The notes beneath the pieces are model-generated. The model did not search any database, was not told the origin of the DNA, and was given only the letters and a program-made list of their open reading frames with translations. DNA of 45,500 nt from Chromera velia (Eukaryota > Sar > Chromeraceae): NCBI GenBank assembly GCA_018398765.1, contig JAHBMJ010004442.1:34413-79912 (forward strand), written 5' to 3'. This document shows positions 34,353-44,944 of this stretch, one piece after another (positions within the stretch are counted from its first letter, which is position 1; the number at the start of each line of letters is the position of its first letter). A program made the translations under genes and the position numbers.

Positions 34353-36415
34353 AGAGAGAGTAGACGGAGCGAAGGACCAATGAGGAGCACGCCCACACGC
34401 ACGTACCTATGTATGATTGCTCCATGATGAATGACGTCAAAGAGGTCCCCCTCGGGCAGCCGCAGCCTCCGGTTCCAGTCCTTCAGAGAGGCCCCGATGT
34501 CGTCCCTCAAGTCCGCGTATCCCTCTCCAACACTCAGGTCGGCCTCTATCAGGTCGACGTCAGAAGTGGAGTACCTGCATGGATCCATGCATGGAGGCAT
34601 TCACGGGGGCGCACGCGTGTCTTGACCTCCTGGGTCACTCAGTGGGAGCGTGCGTGCTTTTCGTGAAACGGATCAGAGTGGGCTGGAGTTGGCGTGAGAA
34701 TTTCAGTGAAGGCGAGCGTCAGTCCCACTTTCGAACAGACCAGGGGTAGAGAGAGGGACCGTGGAACAACGAGAAAGACAAAAAAAAGAAAAAAGGAGGA
34801 ATCCCCCCCCAAGATCCTTGTTTGGTCTCAGAGAATGACCGAAAGTCTCCTATCCCTCCCCCGCGCCCTGGTGAACAACACAACACCTCTTTCCTTCCCT
34901 CCAGAGTTAGACGAATTCAGTACACACAGACACACAGACAGACGGACGGACAAACAGACTGAGTGACAAACAGACTGGTGGCAGATAAGGCAGACCTATA
35001 CGACATGCGCATCCCGTGCAGCCGCACAGGCAGAGTGATGGCTGTCACCTTGGCCCTGCAGTCCTCCACCCAGTACTTCACACACCCTCCGGGGGCAGCA
35101 CCGAACTCCAACACCTTGGCGCCGTGTCGAGGGAGTTCGGAGGGGAGGTTCGTCATGCCGTCTCTGCATGGGTTGAAAGTGGAGACGGAGACGGAGACAA
35201 AGATGAAGGAAGAAGAGTGTCCGATGATCGTGCAGCAAACGACCGTGAGTAGCAGTACTGTTTTCATGGTCAAGTTCGGAATACGACAGAGGGGGGGACG
35301 CAGAGGGAAGGGGGGAGGAGGGAGTCCCAGACATAGAGATTCTTTCCCAAGGCAAAGCAGACGAAATGCACAGGCATGGTCACGGTCACAACTATCAGTC
35401 AGCATTATCTTGCTAAAGAACACAACGATAATCCCGTCAGACAACAAACACTGAGGAGGGGAGAGAAGCCCATTTGGCGTTTGGAATCCCGTCAAAAAAG
35501 TGGAATGACACAATGAAACCAGGGGTATCCACCACATCAATTCTCCTGCAGAACATTCTTACGTCCATCAGTCTTGCATGAAGCAGACGTACCTGTAAGA
35601 GAAGTAGTACGAGTCCACATGGCTGATTTTATTTCTTTTCTCCCTACTCTTGTGCCGCTCGTCCAAGTTCGAGAGCATTTCCCTCCTCTTGTCCCAGATC
35701 CGCCCGATGTTCTCGTCGTCCCACCCGTCCATGCGAGCTGCAAACAGAAAAAATGTGATTTTCTATGCTTCTATTAATCTGGCCTTCACTTCACTTAGCA
35801 AAAGAACTGTGTAATCCTTCGAGCTGTTAGGATGTTCTTGCTATCCCCTCCTTTCCATGAGAGTTGCAGTCTCAGCACAAAGAAAAAGCGTCAACATCTT
35901 CTGTTGAGAGAGCACACATATACCAAGAAAACAAACATTAGAGTACAGCAAGGAGAAACGAACAAAGGCGTAAATCCCCCAGCAGAAAAAAAGGGAGACG
36001 GGAATCACTTCAATCTTTCAGACCCACAACAGACAGACACACTGAGGAAGTCAATCAAAGGCCTATTGTCGCTCATGCATCCACAACTGAGTCGCTATGT
36101 ACCTTGGCATAGTTCCGCAAAAATGGGGCTCTCCTCTCTGAAGGCTTGGTACAGAACCTCATCCTGACTGTCGTGTTCCTCGTCATCATGGTGGTGACCT
36201 CTCTCTCTGTCTCTTTCCCTGTCCCTCGCTCCCTCTGCATCTCCCTCTTCGCCTTCTTTCAGATTCTCCGAGGGTTTCTCTTTCTCGTTCTCTGTCTGAT
36301 TCATATCCTCTTCTTGCCCCTTTTTCTCCTTCTCTACCGTCACATCTTCCGCCTGCCCCAGCCCGTCTCCTTCTGCCCTGTCTACCTTCACCTCGCCCTC
36401 TCTAGCCTCTTCCAT
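31423..36415 (-). CDS. FtsJ-fold methyltransferase-like protein with Arg/Asp-rich tail, eight exons
   Basis: FtsJ proteins are SAM-dependent RNA 2'-O-methyltransferases. My exons, all phase-matched: 36415-36103, 35737-35593, 35163-34996, 34574-34407, 34116-33919, 33590-33369, 32961-32898, 32412-31423; 755 residues. The start is an ATG in ACCATGG. An acidic Glu/Asp-rich N-terminus precedes the domain. The SAM-binding motif VLEFGAAPGG is clear, and later come FDVIHHGAII, FFLKPGGHLLLNLMPK and an RFRILLKSRR strand. The usual Lys-Asp-Lys-Glu catalytic residues are not at the expected places, so activity is doubtful. The last 250 or so residues are almost pure Arg, Asp, Glu and Gly (RDRDRD, RGGRGG), like splicing-factor RS/RD tails, which suggests nuclear RNA work. 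It is divergent from the VIT gene. The FtsJ fold is firm; substrate is unknown. Confidence 0.85.
32580..32742 (+). repeat. (GAAA)n microsatellite in an intron
   Basis: About 160 bases of GAAA units on the plus strand, (TTTC)n on the gene's strand, inside the last intron of the FtsJ-like gene. It gives rise to long Lys- or Phe/Ser/Leu-rich false frames. Confidence 0.9.
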
Positions 36416-37093
36416 GGTGACCAAAAAATCGCTTGCTCTCACTTGGACTCAACCTGCGCCTTTTCCACGCACTACGCGGAGGTGAAAAGAACAAAAAAAT
36501 GTTTCTGACGGGAAGCAGGGGTGGCACTCATGACGCTGCAAAGTGAAAATCTTGATTCGTTCAACGAAGGTTTTGAAGTCCATGCACGCGGGCAAGAACG
36601 AAATTTTGGAATGCCGGGGCCCTTAGACTTCCGCGGGCGCGCTCATACATGCGGCCGCGCGGCCGGGGCCCGGCGCGATGCATGAGCATCGCGGGGGCCC
36701 CGGCCGGCGTGCGTTGAACTTTTCGATCGAGTTGACGACTTGACGCGTCTCCGCGCCAAGCCGAAAGGCCTGTGAAGTTTGGAATCCGACAGGCGACCTA
36801 GCTGCAGAGGTCAGTCGTGACTTCTCTTCATTGCGAAGAAGCCGATCCTTTTTGGGGATTCATTCAAGTGCATTTTGCGTTGTTCTACGTCCTTGATTCT
36901 TACCGGAAAGTGCTTCTGCCCTTTTTTGGTCTTCTTTGATTCTGACAGGTCGAATAGAGCTATAGGCCTCTTTTTGTCCCTCATATTTTTTACAGGGAGC
37001 TTTCCATTGAGCTGTGGCGCTTCTGAAAATCTCTTTTTTGTGCCAGGTGCAGTGTGAAGTAGACGGCCAACAGAAAACTTTGGCGGCGGAAGT
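36416..37093. promoter_or_regulatory. Bidirectional intergenic region with a GC-rich hairpin
   Basis: The ATGs of the divergent FtsJ-like and VIT genes are 678 bases apart. Near the middle, 36661-36681 and 36686-36705 are almost perfect inverted arms (outer GGCCGGGGCCC, inner GCGATGC) around ATGA, an extremely stable hairpin or cruciform. It sits in a CpG-rich block from 36615. I saw no TATA box. Confidence 0.5.
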
Positions 37094-37943
37094 ATGGCGG
37101 CCAGAGATTTAGGAGGCGCTCGAGACGCCTATTATGCGATGGGACCCAATGGAGACGGCCCGAATAACCGAAGCGCCACCATCTCCATGATTGCCCATAG
37201 GGGGGTCACCATTTCATCCGCAATTGGCCAGGCTGTGCAGACGCCGGATGGTCCAGGAAAGCTGCTCGAGGTCCGTGAAAGAGAAGAAATGGTAGCTTCA
37301 TCTGAACCAGAAAGGAAGAAGGATCTTTGTTTGTACCTTTGCGTCTCTCCTCTCCTCCTGCGTTCTGCAGAATTATCCAAGCGTATTTGATGCTGCCCCG
37401 CGCATTTCGCTGTTCGACTTCCCGGGGGCTTGCATTCTCTTCCATTGGGATTTTTTCGTGCCTTTTCCCACCGTCTCAAACTCGCCCTCCCCATGTGTGT
37501 GTGTGTGTGCGTGTGTGTGTGTGTGTGTGTGCAGATTTTGTCGAACGGGAACCTACTGATTCAACTGGAGGACCAAGTGGGAAGCAATCGGTCAGTCCTG
37601 CATTCTGTTTTCTGTCCTGTCCTTTCTTTCCGTCTCCTGAAGGGGTCGGGAGATGGTGGAGAAATCCGGAAGGGGGGACCGTCCATTGCCGTCCGACAGA
37701 ATTAAGTGGATCCAGTGCGGAGGGCGAGGGTGGTCTCCTGTGGAGTGCATGGATGTGCATGCGTCCCATGCGCAGGTATGTATGCGTGCACGCTGATCGA
37801 ATTGGGGAGCTTGGGAACAAAGACGAAGAGGGCAAACAGACGAACTTTGAGGCGGAGAGATACAGAGAGTCGATGGGGGGGCAGTTCAGGCGGCAGCACT
37901 TCAGCAAGAGGGAAGCATGGCAGTCACAGAAGGACAAGAAGAG

Positions 37944-37982
<39 letters not shown>

Positions 37983-38050
37983 CGCGCGTGTGCGTGCGTG
38001 CGTGCGCGTGTCCGTGTGTGTGTGCGTGTGCGTGTGCATGTGTGTGTGTT

Positions 38051-38104
<54 letters not shown>

Positions 38105-38162
38105 CGCGCGTGTGCGTGCGTGCGCGTGTCCGTGTGTGTGTGCGTGTGCATGTGTGTGTGTT

Positions 38163-38200
<38 letters not shown>

Positions 38201-39708
38201 TGTGTGTGTGTGTGCGTGTGTGTGTATGTGTGTGCAGACAGTTCGATCCTCGTGAGGTCACGTGGAGCAGCCAACAGAACGAAGAGGCTCACGCTGGAGA
38301 ACCGTCAGAGGTCAGTCAGTCATTCTCTCTCTAATGCATCTCCGTTTCTTTTTGAGGACTTTTCGTTCTTCCTTCAACGCACTTTCTTTTTGAGGACTTT
38401 TCGTTCTTCCTCCTGCCCACACGCACTCTTTTTGAATGATCGTCCATCCGTCAATCTTTCTGTAGGGGCATTCATTGGGAAGAGAAAATCTGTCTGTCCG
38501 CCTTCATGCTTGTTTGGTTGTCCTGGAAAAATCTTGAGTCCCATCAGTTGCTGAACGCTCCCTGGTACGTCTTGTTTTTTCTTTCTTGTTTTCTTTCGGT
38601 GATGTCCTTCGTTGGCCTCCCTGACGTTTTTGCTTCCACCTATTTTCCTTCTCTTCCCAATTCCTCGATTAGCTCATCTGCGTGAGTGCGTGCGTCGATG
38701 ATGCAGGCTCTAAAGGCTCTCGTGTTCGGAGGCCTCGACGGGATCGTCACTGTGTTTGCCATCATCGCGACTTCCTACGGGGCAGGGCTGAGCGCTAGTG
38801 CAGTCTTTCTCCTGGGTCTGGCGAACTTGGTGGCAGATGGTGCGTGGGGAAGGGGGGGTCGGGGTGGATGAGTAGAGGTATTGCAGAAACAGGGTCCGAT
38901 GCAAACGGTTTGTGCAAGTGTCGACAAGCAAGAGAGAACGCGCCCTTCCCGCATTATTGTAGACACTTTTGTTCTCGATCAGCATCATGTTCACATCCGG
39001 GCACATTTTTGTTGCGTACGGATTTGAGAATGAGTGAGTCTGGGTGTATGCAAATGCAGGCATGGCGATGGGTCTGGGTGACTATTTTTCTTCGAAGTCC
39101 GAGATCGAGTACGCGTTGGCAGAGAGGAAGAGGGAGGCCTGGGAGTTCGAGAATTACCCTGATGGGGAGATGCACGAGATGATCGAACTGTACGAGCAGA
39201 AGGGAATGAATACAGAAGATGCAGTCACCGTCGTTACGTCAGTCAGAGGCAGTCTGCATGGCTGGCTGTACGCTTGTCGTCCGAGAGTGGGTGAGAACAC
39301 CCAAGTGTTTGAATGAATGAGAGATCGAGGGACACGGGCAGAGAAAGAAGAGAAAAGTTGTTGGTGTCTGTCTGTGTCTACCGTTGTCTCAAATACTGTC
39401 TCTCTCTGTTGCTCTCTCTTCGTCTGGTTTTTCCTCTTGCTTTTTTCTCGCCTGATCCCCTTACACGTATCTCTTCATTGGCTCAGACAGAAGCTGGGAA
39501 GGAATCGGCGCTTTCTTGTTAATTCTTGTTCTGTCGTGCCCTGCATGTATCCATCCCTCCATCCATCCATCCGACGTTGTTGTGCCTGCATGCACGCCTC
39601 TCTGGTTCTTCCTGCATGTAGAGAGAGAGAGAAGCATGTGAAAGAAAATGTATTTGAGACCCGGAGCGTTTGTGTTTGCAGAGAAAAGAGAGAGAGAGAG
39701 AGAGAGCC

Positions 39709-39745
<37 letters not shown>

Positions 39746-42700
39746 CCCCCACCGTTCTCTCGATCGATCCATCTGCCTGCAGGATCATGTCCAAGTACAC
39801 CGACCTGTTCATCGACCACATGATGGTGGAGGTCTGTCTCTAGCTTCACTTCCTTCCCGCAGCGTTACACCCCCAAGTGAACCTCGCCAGAAAGAAATAA
39901 TTAGGAGAAGCTCCAGCAGCGAAGGGGTCCCTTTCCATTGCTTTTCTTGTCGGTCTTTCTTACTCAGCTCCGGAGCCTCTCTTTTTCCTCCTTTTCTGTC
40001 TCAGTCTGGTGCTGCTGTGAGTCTCCTCTCCATCTTCTCGCCCCCTTCTGCTCTCTCGGCACTATTCCTGTCTTGCTGCATGCATGTACACCTCCGTCCC
40101 TCCCTCTGTCTCTCTGTCTGTGCATCCCTCCAGGAACTGAACATCAAGGTCCCTGATGAAGATGACAATCCGTTGAGGTTCGTTAATTCGTGTGGTTGGT
40201 TCCTTCACGGCGGGAATTCAAATAAATGAAGGAATGAAGGAGGCCAGCAGAATTAATTCAAATAAATGAAGGAATGAAGGAGTCCAGCAGAATTAATTCA
40301 AATAAATGAAGAAATGAAGGAGGCCAGCAGAATTAATTCAAATAAATGAAGAAATGAAGGAGTCCAGCAGAATTAATTCAACTAAATGAAGAAATGAAGG
40401 AGGCCAGCAGAATTAATTCAAATAAATGAAGAAATGAAGGAGGCCAGCAGAATTAATTCAAATAAATGAAGGAATGAAGGAGGCCAGCAGAATTAATTCA
40501 AATAAATGATGGAATGAAGGAGGCAGTTGGAGGGAAGCAAGTGCCAAATCTCTCTCTCTCTGTTTCTTTCTGCGTGTGCTCTCTGTTCTTGTCCAGCCAT
40601 TCACAGCCATTCATTTCTCTCTAACTTTCGCGCATCTTGAGCCGGCTCAGACCTTCCACACCCCATGCAGTGTTGTTTTTCCCTGCTGGTTTCTTTCTCT
40701 TCTCTTCTGAATTCATTGTGGTGGCTCTCAGGAACTTGCAAGCTTCCCTTGCCTTTGGTCTCTTCTCTTTTTCTTTTGCCGGCTGCAGGCACGCATCCCC
40801 CCCCCGCGCACTCCCCTAGCTTTCTGTGTGTCTCCCTGCCTGCCTGCCTGCCTGCCTGCAGGACTGCGTGCATCATGTTTTTGTCCTTCCTGATCTTCGG
40901 CGCGGTTCCTCTGGCCGTCTTCGCACTGACTCTGTCTACCCTGCCGGAGAAGAAGGACCTCGCATTCTCCATCACTTGCGGGGGCACTCTGGTGACCCTC
41001 TTTCTGCTGGGTGTCGCCAAACACAGCGTCACTCGGGACTCTTGGTGGAAGTCGGGGCTGACTATGGTCTGTGATTCGTGTCTGTCTTTTTGTTTGTTTG
41101 TTTTCTTGTTGTTGTTGTTGTTGCACGGCGTTTCTTCTTGTTGATGTTCAATTCTGCTCTTTCCTTTCCGTCTTTCTTTCATCACTTCACGTCGGGTGAT
41201 CTTCAACTGAATTGACCCTTTCTGCATTCGTTTCGTTTGACCTGTCCTTCCTTCCTTTTCTTACAGTCCGTCTCTCTCACCTCACTCTTTCCATCTCTCG
41301 TGCACATAGACAGAGGAATTCCCTTCCCATGCAGTTCTGATATCCTCCCTCTTTCTGTGCTCCCTTCCTCCCTTCCTACTGACGCCACTGCTCTGCAGCT
41401 TTTCAACGGGGCGATTGCCGTCGGGACAGGATATGGGTTGGCAGTGGGGCTTGACAAACTTTTCGGAGCAGCCCCTGAAGGGGGGGAGGGTGGAGGAGAG
41501 CCCTCGAGTGGGAAGGACAAGCACGCGTACCTGATGTCCCTCATAGGCAGAGAGGGAGAGGGAGAGGGAGAGGGGGCCTCAGAGGCCACCCAGGCAGACT
41601 CCATTGACACACAGGAGACGGCAGGGGGTAGTCAGACCAGTCAGAGAAGCTCCAGGCGTCTCCTTGAGACGGTGGAGGGGGCATCTCATCAGGTCCCGTG
41701 GTTTGCTGTTGCAGCGGGATTGTTTGTTCTTATCGGGGCTCTGTCTGTAGAACTTTTCAGACTGGTGCGAATGGCAAATGAGGTTCAGAGTCTGAGGCAG
41801 AAGGTGCGAGCGCAGAGGGCAGCAAGACGCAGAGAGAGCAGTGCAGAGAGAGAGGCAAATATGAAAAAGGCACCCAGACACGAGAGCCGAACCGTTGTAG
41901 AAGGGATGAGGGAAGTTCAGTCGGATGAGGGTATGAAGGGAAGTTCCTGGTGGAAGTCTAGTAAGGGGGTGATTGTGTTTGTGTCTGTGTTTTTCTTCGT
42001 CTACGGCTTGCTCGTGCGTGCACTGAGAAGTCAAGTCGGTGGGTCTGCTGGGTTGTGGACTCTGCTCACAGACGTCCTTTGCGTCGTCGTTGGCGTCGCT
42101 TCTTTCTCCTATCTGAGCGAGAGGGTGAGCAAGCGAGTGAGGGCAGGAAAATGGAGGGGCGTCGGTCAGAAAGAAGAAGAGGTGAAAGGGGACCCCGAGA
42201 CAGTATCTGTGAGCCCCTTCACGGATCAAGCGGACAGCTTTGTTCCCTCCCCCCAGGCAACAGAGAAATCGAATTTATCCAATCACCTCCGAAACAGCCA
42301 ACAGGGGAATGGGGAAAGCTCCTCATCATGCCGGAGGGAAATTGAGGAGAGAAGGCGGGGGGGAGTCGCACTCGCTAGTGTGGCTGCTGCCGTGGCTTTA
42401 AACGTTTCTTCCTTTTACGCTGGTGTTCTGTGTCTTGTCGGGGTGTGTGGGGTCGCCTTCGCTTTTCCGTCGTCGGTTGAGTTGGCGGTCCCTCGCAGAC
42501 TTCGGGAGGGGAAAGGGAGAGCGGAGGGAAAGGAACGTGTGACGGTAGGAAAGAGGAAGGAAACGAGTGCAGAGGTGGAGGGGCAAGCAATGCTCGGCCT
42601 TCTGGTCGGGGAGGTCGCTGCCCTCGTGTGCGTCGTTGGACTGACAGGGGTGAGCGCCCTGGTTTCGATGAAAAGCGTGGGGGTGGGAGGAGCCTCTTTC

Positions 42701-43736
42701 GAAGACTTGTGCTCTTTTGAGCTCGGTCAGTCTCTTCTCTTTGCTTTCTGTCAATTTGTTCGTTTTCTGTTCGTCATGATGTGAAAGGATGAAACCGTTT
42801 GTCGTTCGCTTGTCCTTCCTCGCACGTTGCAGTCACTTTGATCGTGTCGTTGCATCATACAGAGTATTTCGGCTCCTTTTCCAGTCTGCCGGTGAAGAAA
42901 AAGAATCGCTGCTTTTCCTGCCTCCCTGACTTCCGATCTGCAAAGCTGTTTGTACCTTCGACTTTTCTGGCATTTAGGATTTCTTGTATCTTTTTTTTCT
43001 GCTGTCAAGAGGTAGCCACCCCCTGTTACGAATGCTCCGTTGGTCCCCCTCCTCTCTTTTTTTTGAGTGTCTCCGAATATCGACTTGAACGAAGGTAGAG
43101 CTCTCATGGCCGGATGGATGGATTGATCTATTGACTATGCGACCCTGCAGTGAGAGGCGTCACCGAGACCTTGGCGTTGACCAACTTGAGCATCTTTGTT
43201 TGGGGTCTCTAGCTGTTTTTTGTGAGACGGCATGCATGGCTTTCTTCGTTGGGTCCTCCCTCGGCGGGCATTTTAGAAAGAGGGGGGGGAGACGGGGGAA
43301 GAAGGGGAAAGAGTGTTCGTGGGTGAATGGAAGAAAGACAGAAAGAGAGGGAGAGAGAGAGAAGGTTGAGGGGAGGGAACACCGGCGAAACACGATGTCT
43401 GTCGAGGAATCGGGGGGGAGTGGCCGGGGGGGCAGTCAGATGTCACGCATCGATCCTCCTTCCCTTCCTCCATCCCTCCCGTCTGCATGCTCAGCCAGCT
43501 GCACTGTCGTTCTGCAGGCAGCAAGCAAGCCAGCCCAGGGGTCGTTCCATCAGCCTAATTTAATTTGTGTTCCGTTCTTCCACGACATGCACTGTCTCTT
43601 CGCCTCGCCGCGCTTCCATCCCACCCCCTTGCAATGCATCTGTGTTTCTTTGTCTGTCGCGTTCCACTCCTCCTCCGTGGGGGGGGCAGATACATGGATG
43701 TACGAGATCGTCGTCACAGAGCTTCGGGGAGCCTAG
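37094..43736 (+). CDS. Vacuolar iron transporter (VIT/CCC1) family protein with extra N- and C-terminal domains
   Basis: VIT proteins move Fe2+ or Mn2+ into vacuoles in exchange for protons. Phase-matched exons: 37094-37270, 37535-37590, 37700-37775, 37840-~37949, 38238-38310, 38707-38839, 39060-39237, 39783-39831, 40134-40177, 40862-41066, 41399-42725, then less certain 42833-42883, 43151-43204, 43690-43736; 859 residues. If the donor at 42726 is unused, the frame stops at 42784. Residues 45-105 look like an SH3-type barrel ([19 protein letters not shown]). VIT follows: [23 protein letters not shown] (membrane helix 1 with its Asp), [14 protein letters not shown], a Glu/Met-rich metal-binding helix pair (EKRREAWEF-type, DHMMVEEL), and three more helices to GLDKLFG, the usual end. 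About 430 residues with some five further membrane helices and charged linkers come after. Divergent from the FtsJ-like gene. Confidence 0.85.
37497..37534 (+). repeat. (GT)n intron end
   Basis: The first VIT intron ends in a GT/GC microsatellite that runs right up to the GCAG acceptor, in place of a pyrimidine tract. Confidence 0.85.
37945..38237 (+). repeat. Intron made almost wholly of (GT)n
   Basis: About 290 bases of GT with GC and CATG variants, including two related blocks (about 37948-38060 and 38062-38175). It makes up the whole intron between the exons ending near 37949 and starting at 38238. The donor is one of many identical GT steps. Confidence 0.9.
38349..38412 (+). repeat. Short tandem duplication in a VIT intron
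   Basis: CTTTTTGAGGACTTTTCGTT and the bases after it occur twice about 40 bases apart, in the intron before 38707. No effect on splice sites is visible. Confidence 0.75.
39684..39743 (+). repeat. (GA)n then (GT)n microsatellite in a VIT intron
   Basis: Two simple repeats shortly before the acceptor of the exon at 39783. They produce low-complexity frames only. Confidence 0.85.
40216..40523 (+). repeat. 40 bp minisatellite in a VIT intron
   Basis: Nearly eight tandem copies of a 40-base unit, each containing AAATAAATGAAG and GGCCAGCAGAATTA-like segments. The copies differ at only a few sites (GG/GT, GGAATG/GAAATG). It fills the first half of the intron between 40177 and 40862. Variation suggests that length may differ between strains. 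Confidence 0.95.
41399..42725 (+). other. Large single exon: membrane-spanning C-terminal extension of the VIT protein
   Basis: This 1.3 kb exon is over six times longer than any other exon of the gene. After GLDKLFG, where VIT proteins normally end, it encodes an acidic linker and about five hydrophobic stretches, including [63 protein letters not shown] and [17 protein letters not shown]. Linkers are rich in Arg, Lys, Glu and Ser. I recognise no family. Confidence 0.75.
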
Positions 43737-44039
43737 GGGGTTCGAACCGCTGTGTGTGTTTTTGACTCATTTGTTCGACCGTGCGGACTCCTGCTCTGTT
43801 GTTTGTCTCCTATCTTCGCCATGCTGGCTTGGTTCTGAAACAACCCTACGTGTGTCTGTCTTGGCCTGCGCCTGTTGGCATTCAGCCCATCGCATGAGAT
43901 TGTCCACAGCATTTCCTTCGCTTTCGTTCCGACAGACAGACAGACACACACACACACACACACACACAGGCAGAGCATAGAGCAACGGAAGGAAGGCACA
44001 ATTAAGGGTCCAGAGGCAGATTGAAGGACCGGAGTCATG

Positions 44040-44071
<32 letters not shown>

Positions 44072-44943
44072 TGGAGACAGACAGACGCCACCGAGGGATG
44101 GATGCGCCTGCATGGGGGAGGGAAGATCGAAGGGACACGCATGTTTCTGTGCATGCTCTATTGGTTTTAGCGGTGAGGATCCAGATGCGCGCATGTGCTG
44201 AGGTCACGCGTGTGCGCGCGACGCTTTCAATTGTATTCAACGGTACTACAGTAAAACCTGACACTGATCGAAGTGCTTGTATCGTTCCCATGATTGAGAG
44301 GAGGCATGCAGAAGTTCAAGTCAGGATCCATTCACAGATCCCTCGCTTCTCAAGACCCAACCGATCCCTCCATCCTTGCAATTTTCAAGTGAGACCTGTT
44401 TTCCGCCTCTAGGTCCGCAGACTCCGCACCGTCCGTCTATGTTCTCCGGTGCGATAATCCGAACGCTTTAAATTTTTGCGTTATACGTTTCTGTAACTTT
44501 TAAACTTTATGAGCTGCTTTAGGAGCTGCTAGGTCAATTGTTATTATAGTCATAATTGTAATAGAACTTATAGAAGTATATAATGTCGGGGCTGTGTCGT
44601 TAAATAACACACTCAGTGTTAGTGGGCTAATAAGTCCAGTCGTACTTAGTGACCATGTTTGATTTGATTATATTTGATTTGATTTGATTTGATTTGAGCT
44701 TCAACCTCAAATATTTGATATTTGAGGTAAGATTTGAGGTTAACCTCTTAGGGTTCCTTACTGAGTCACTGACTTATTGTCACTCTGATCATTTTTCTTA
44801 TGACAATAGTTATTAGAACATTTCTGATATGTGTTTCAAAAATTTAAAAAAATATATATAAAATTATAACTTATCAGTTCCGTAAAAAAAATATGCCTGT
44901 GTGGCAGTATATGTACACTAGTCACTGAGACTCACTTTAGTAC
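43737..44943. other. No gene recognised
   Basis: This holds (CA)n at 43945-43970 and (GGCA)n at 44038-44070, plus ATTTG repeats near 44668-44697. Open frames overlap on both strands and come partly from repeats. The start is probably the 3' UTR of the VIT gene. Confidence 0.5.
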
Positions 44944-44944
44944 T

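Noticed and set aside
37327-38554. Long Cys/Val- and His/Thr-rich frames on both strands
   Set aside because: They are translations of GT/CA microsatellite inside VIT introns.
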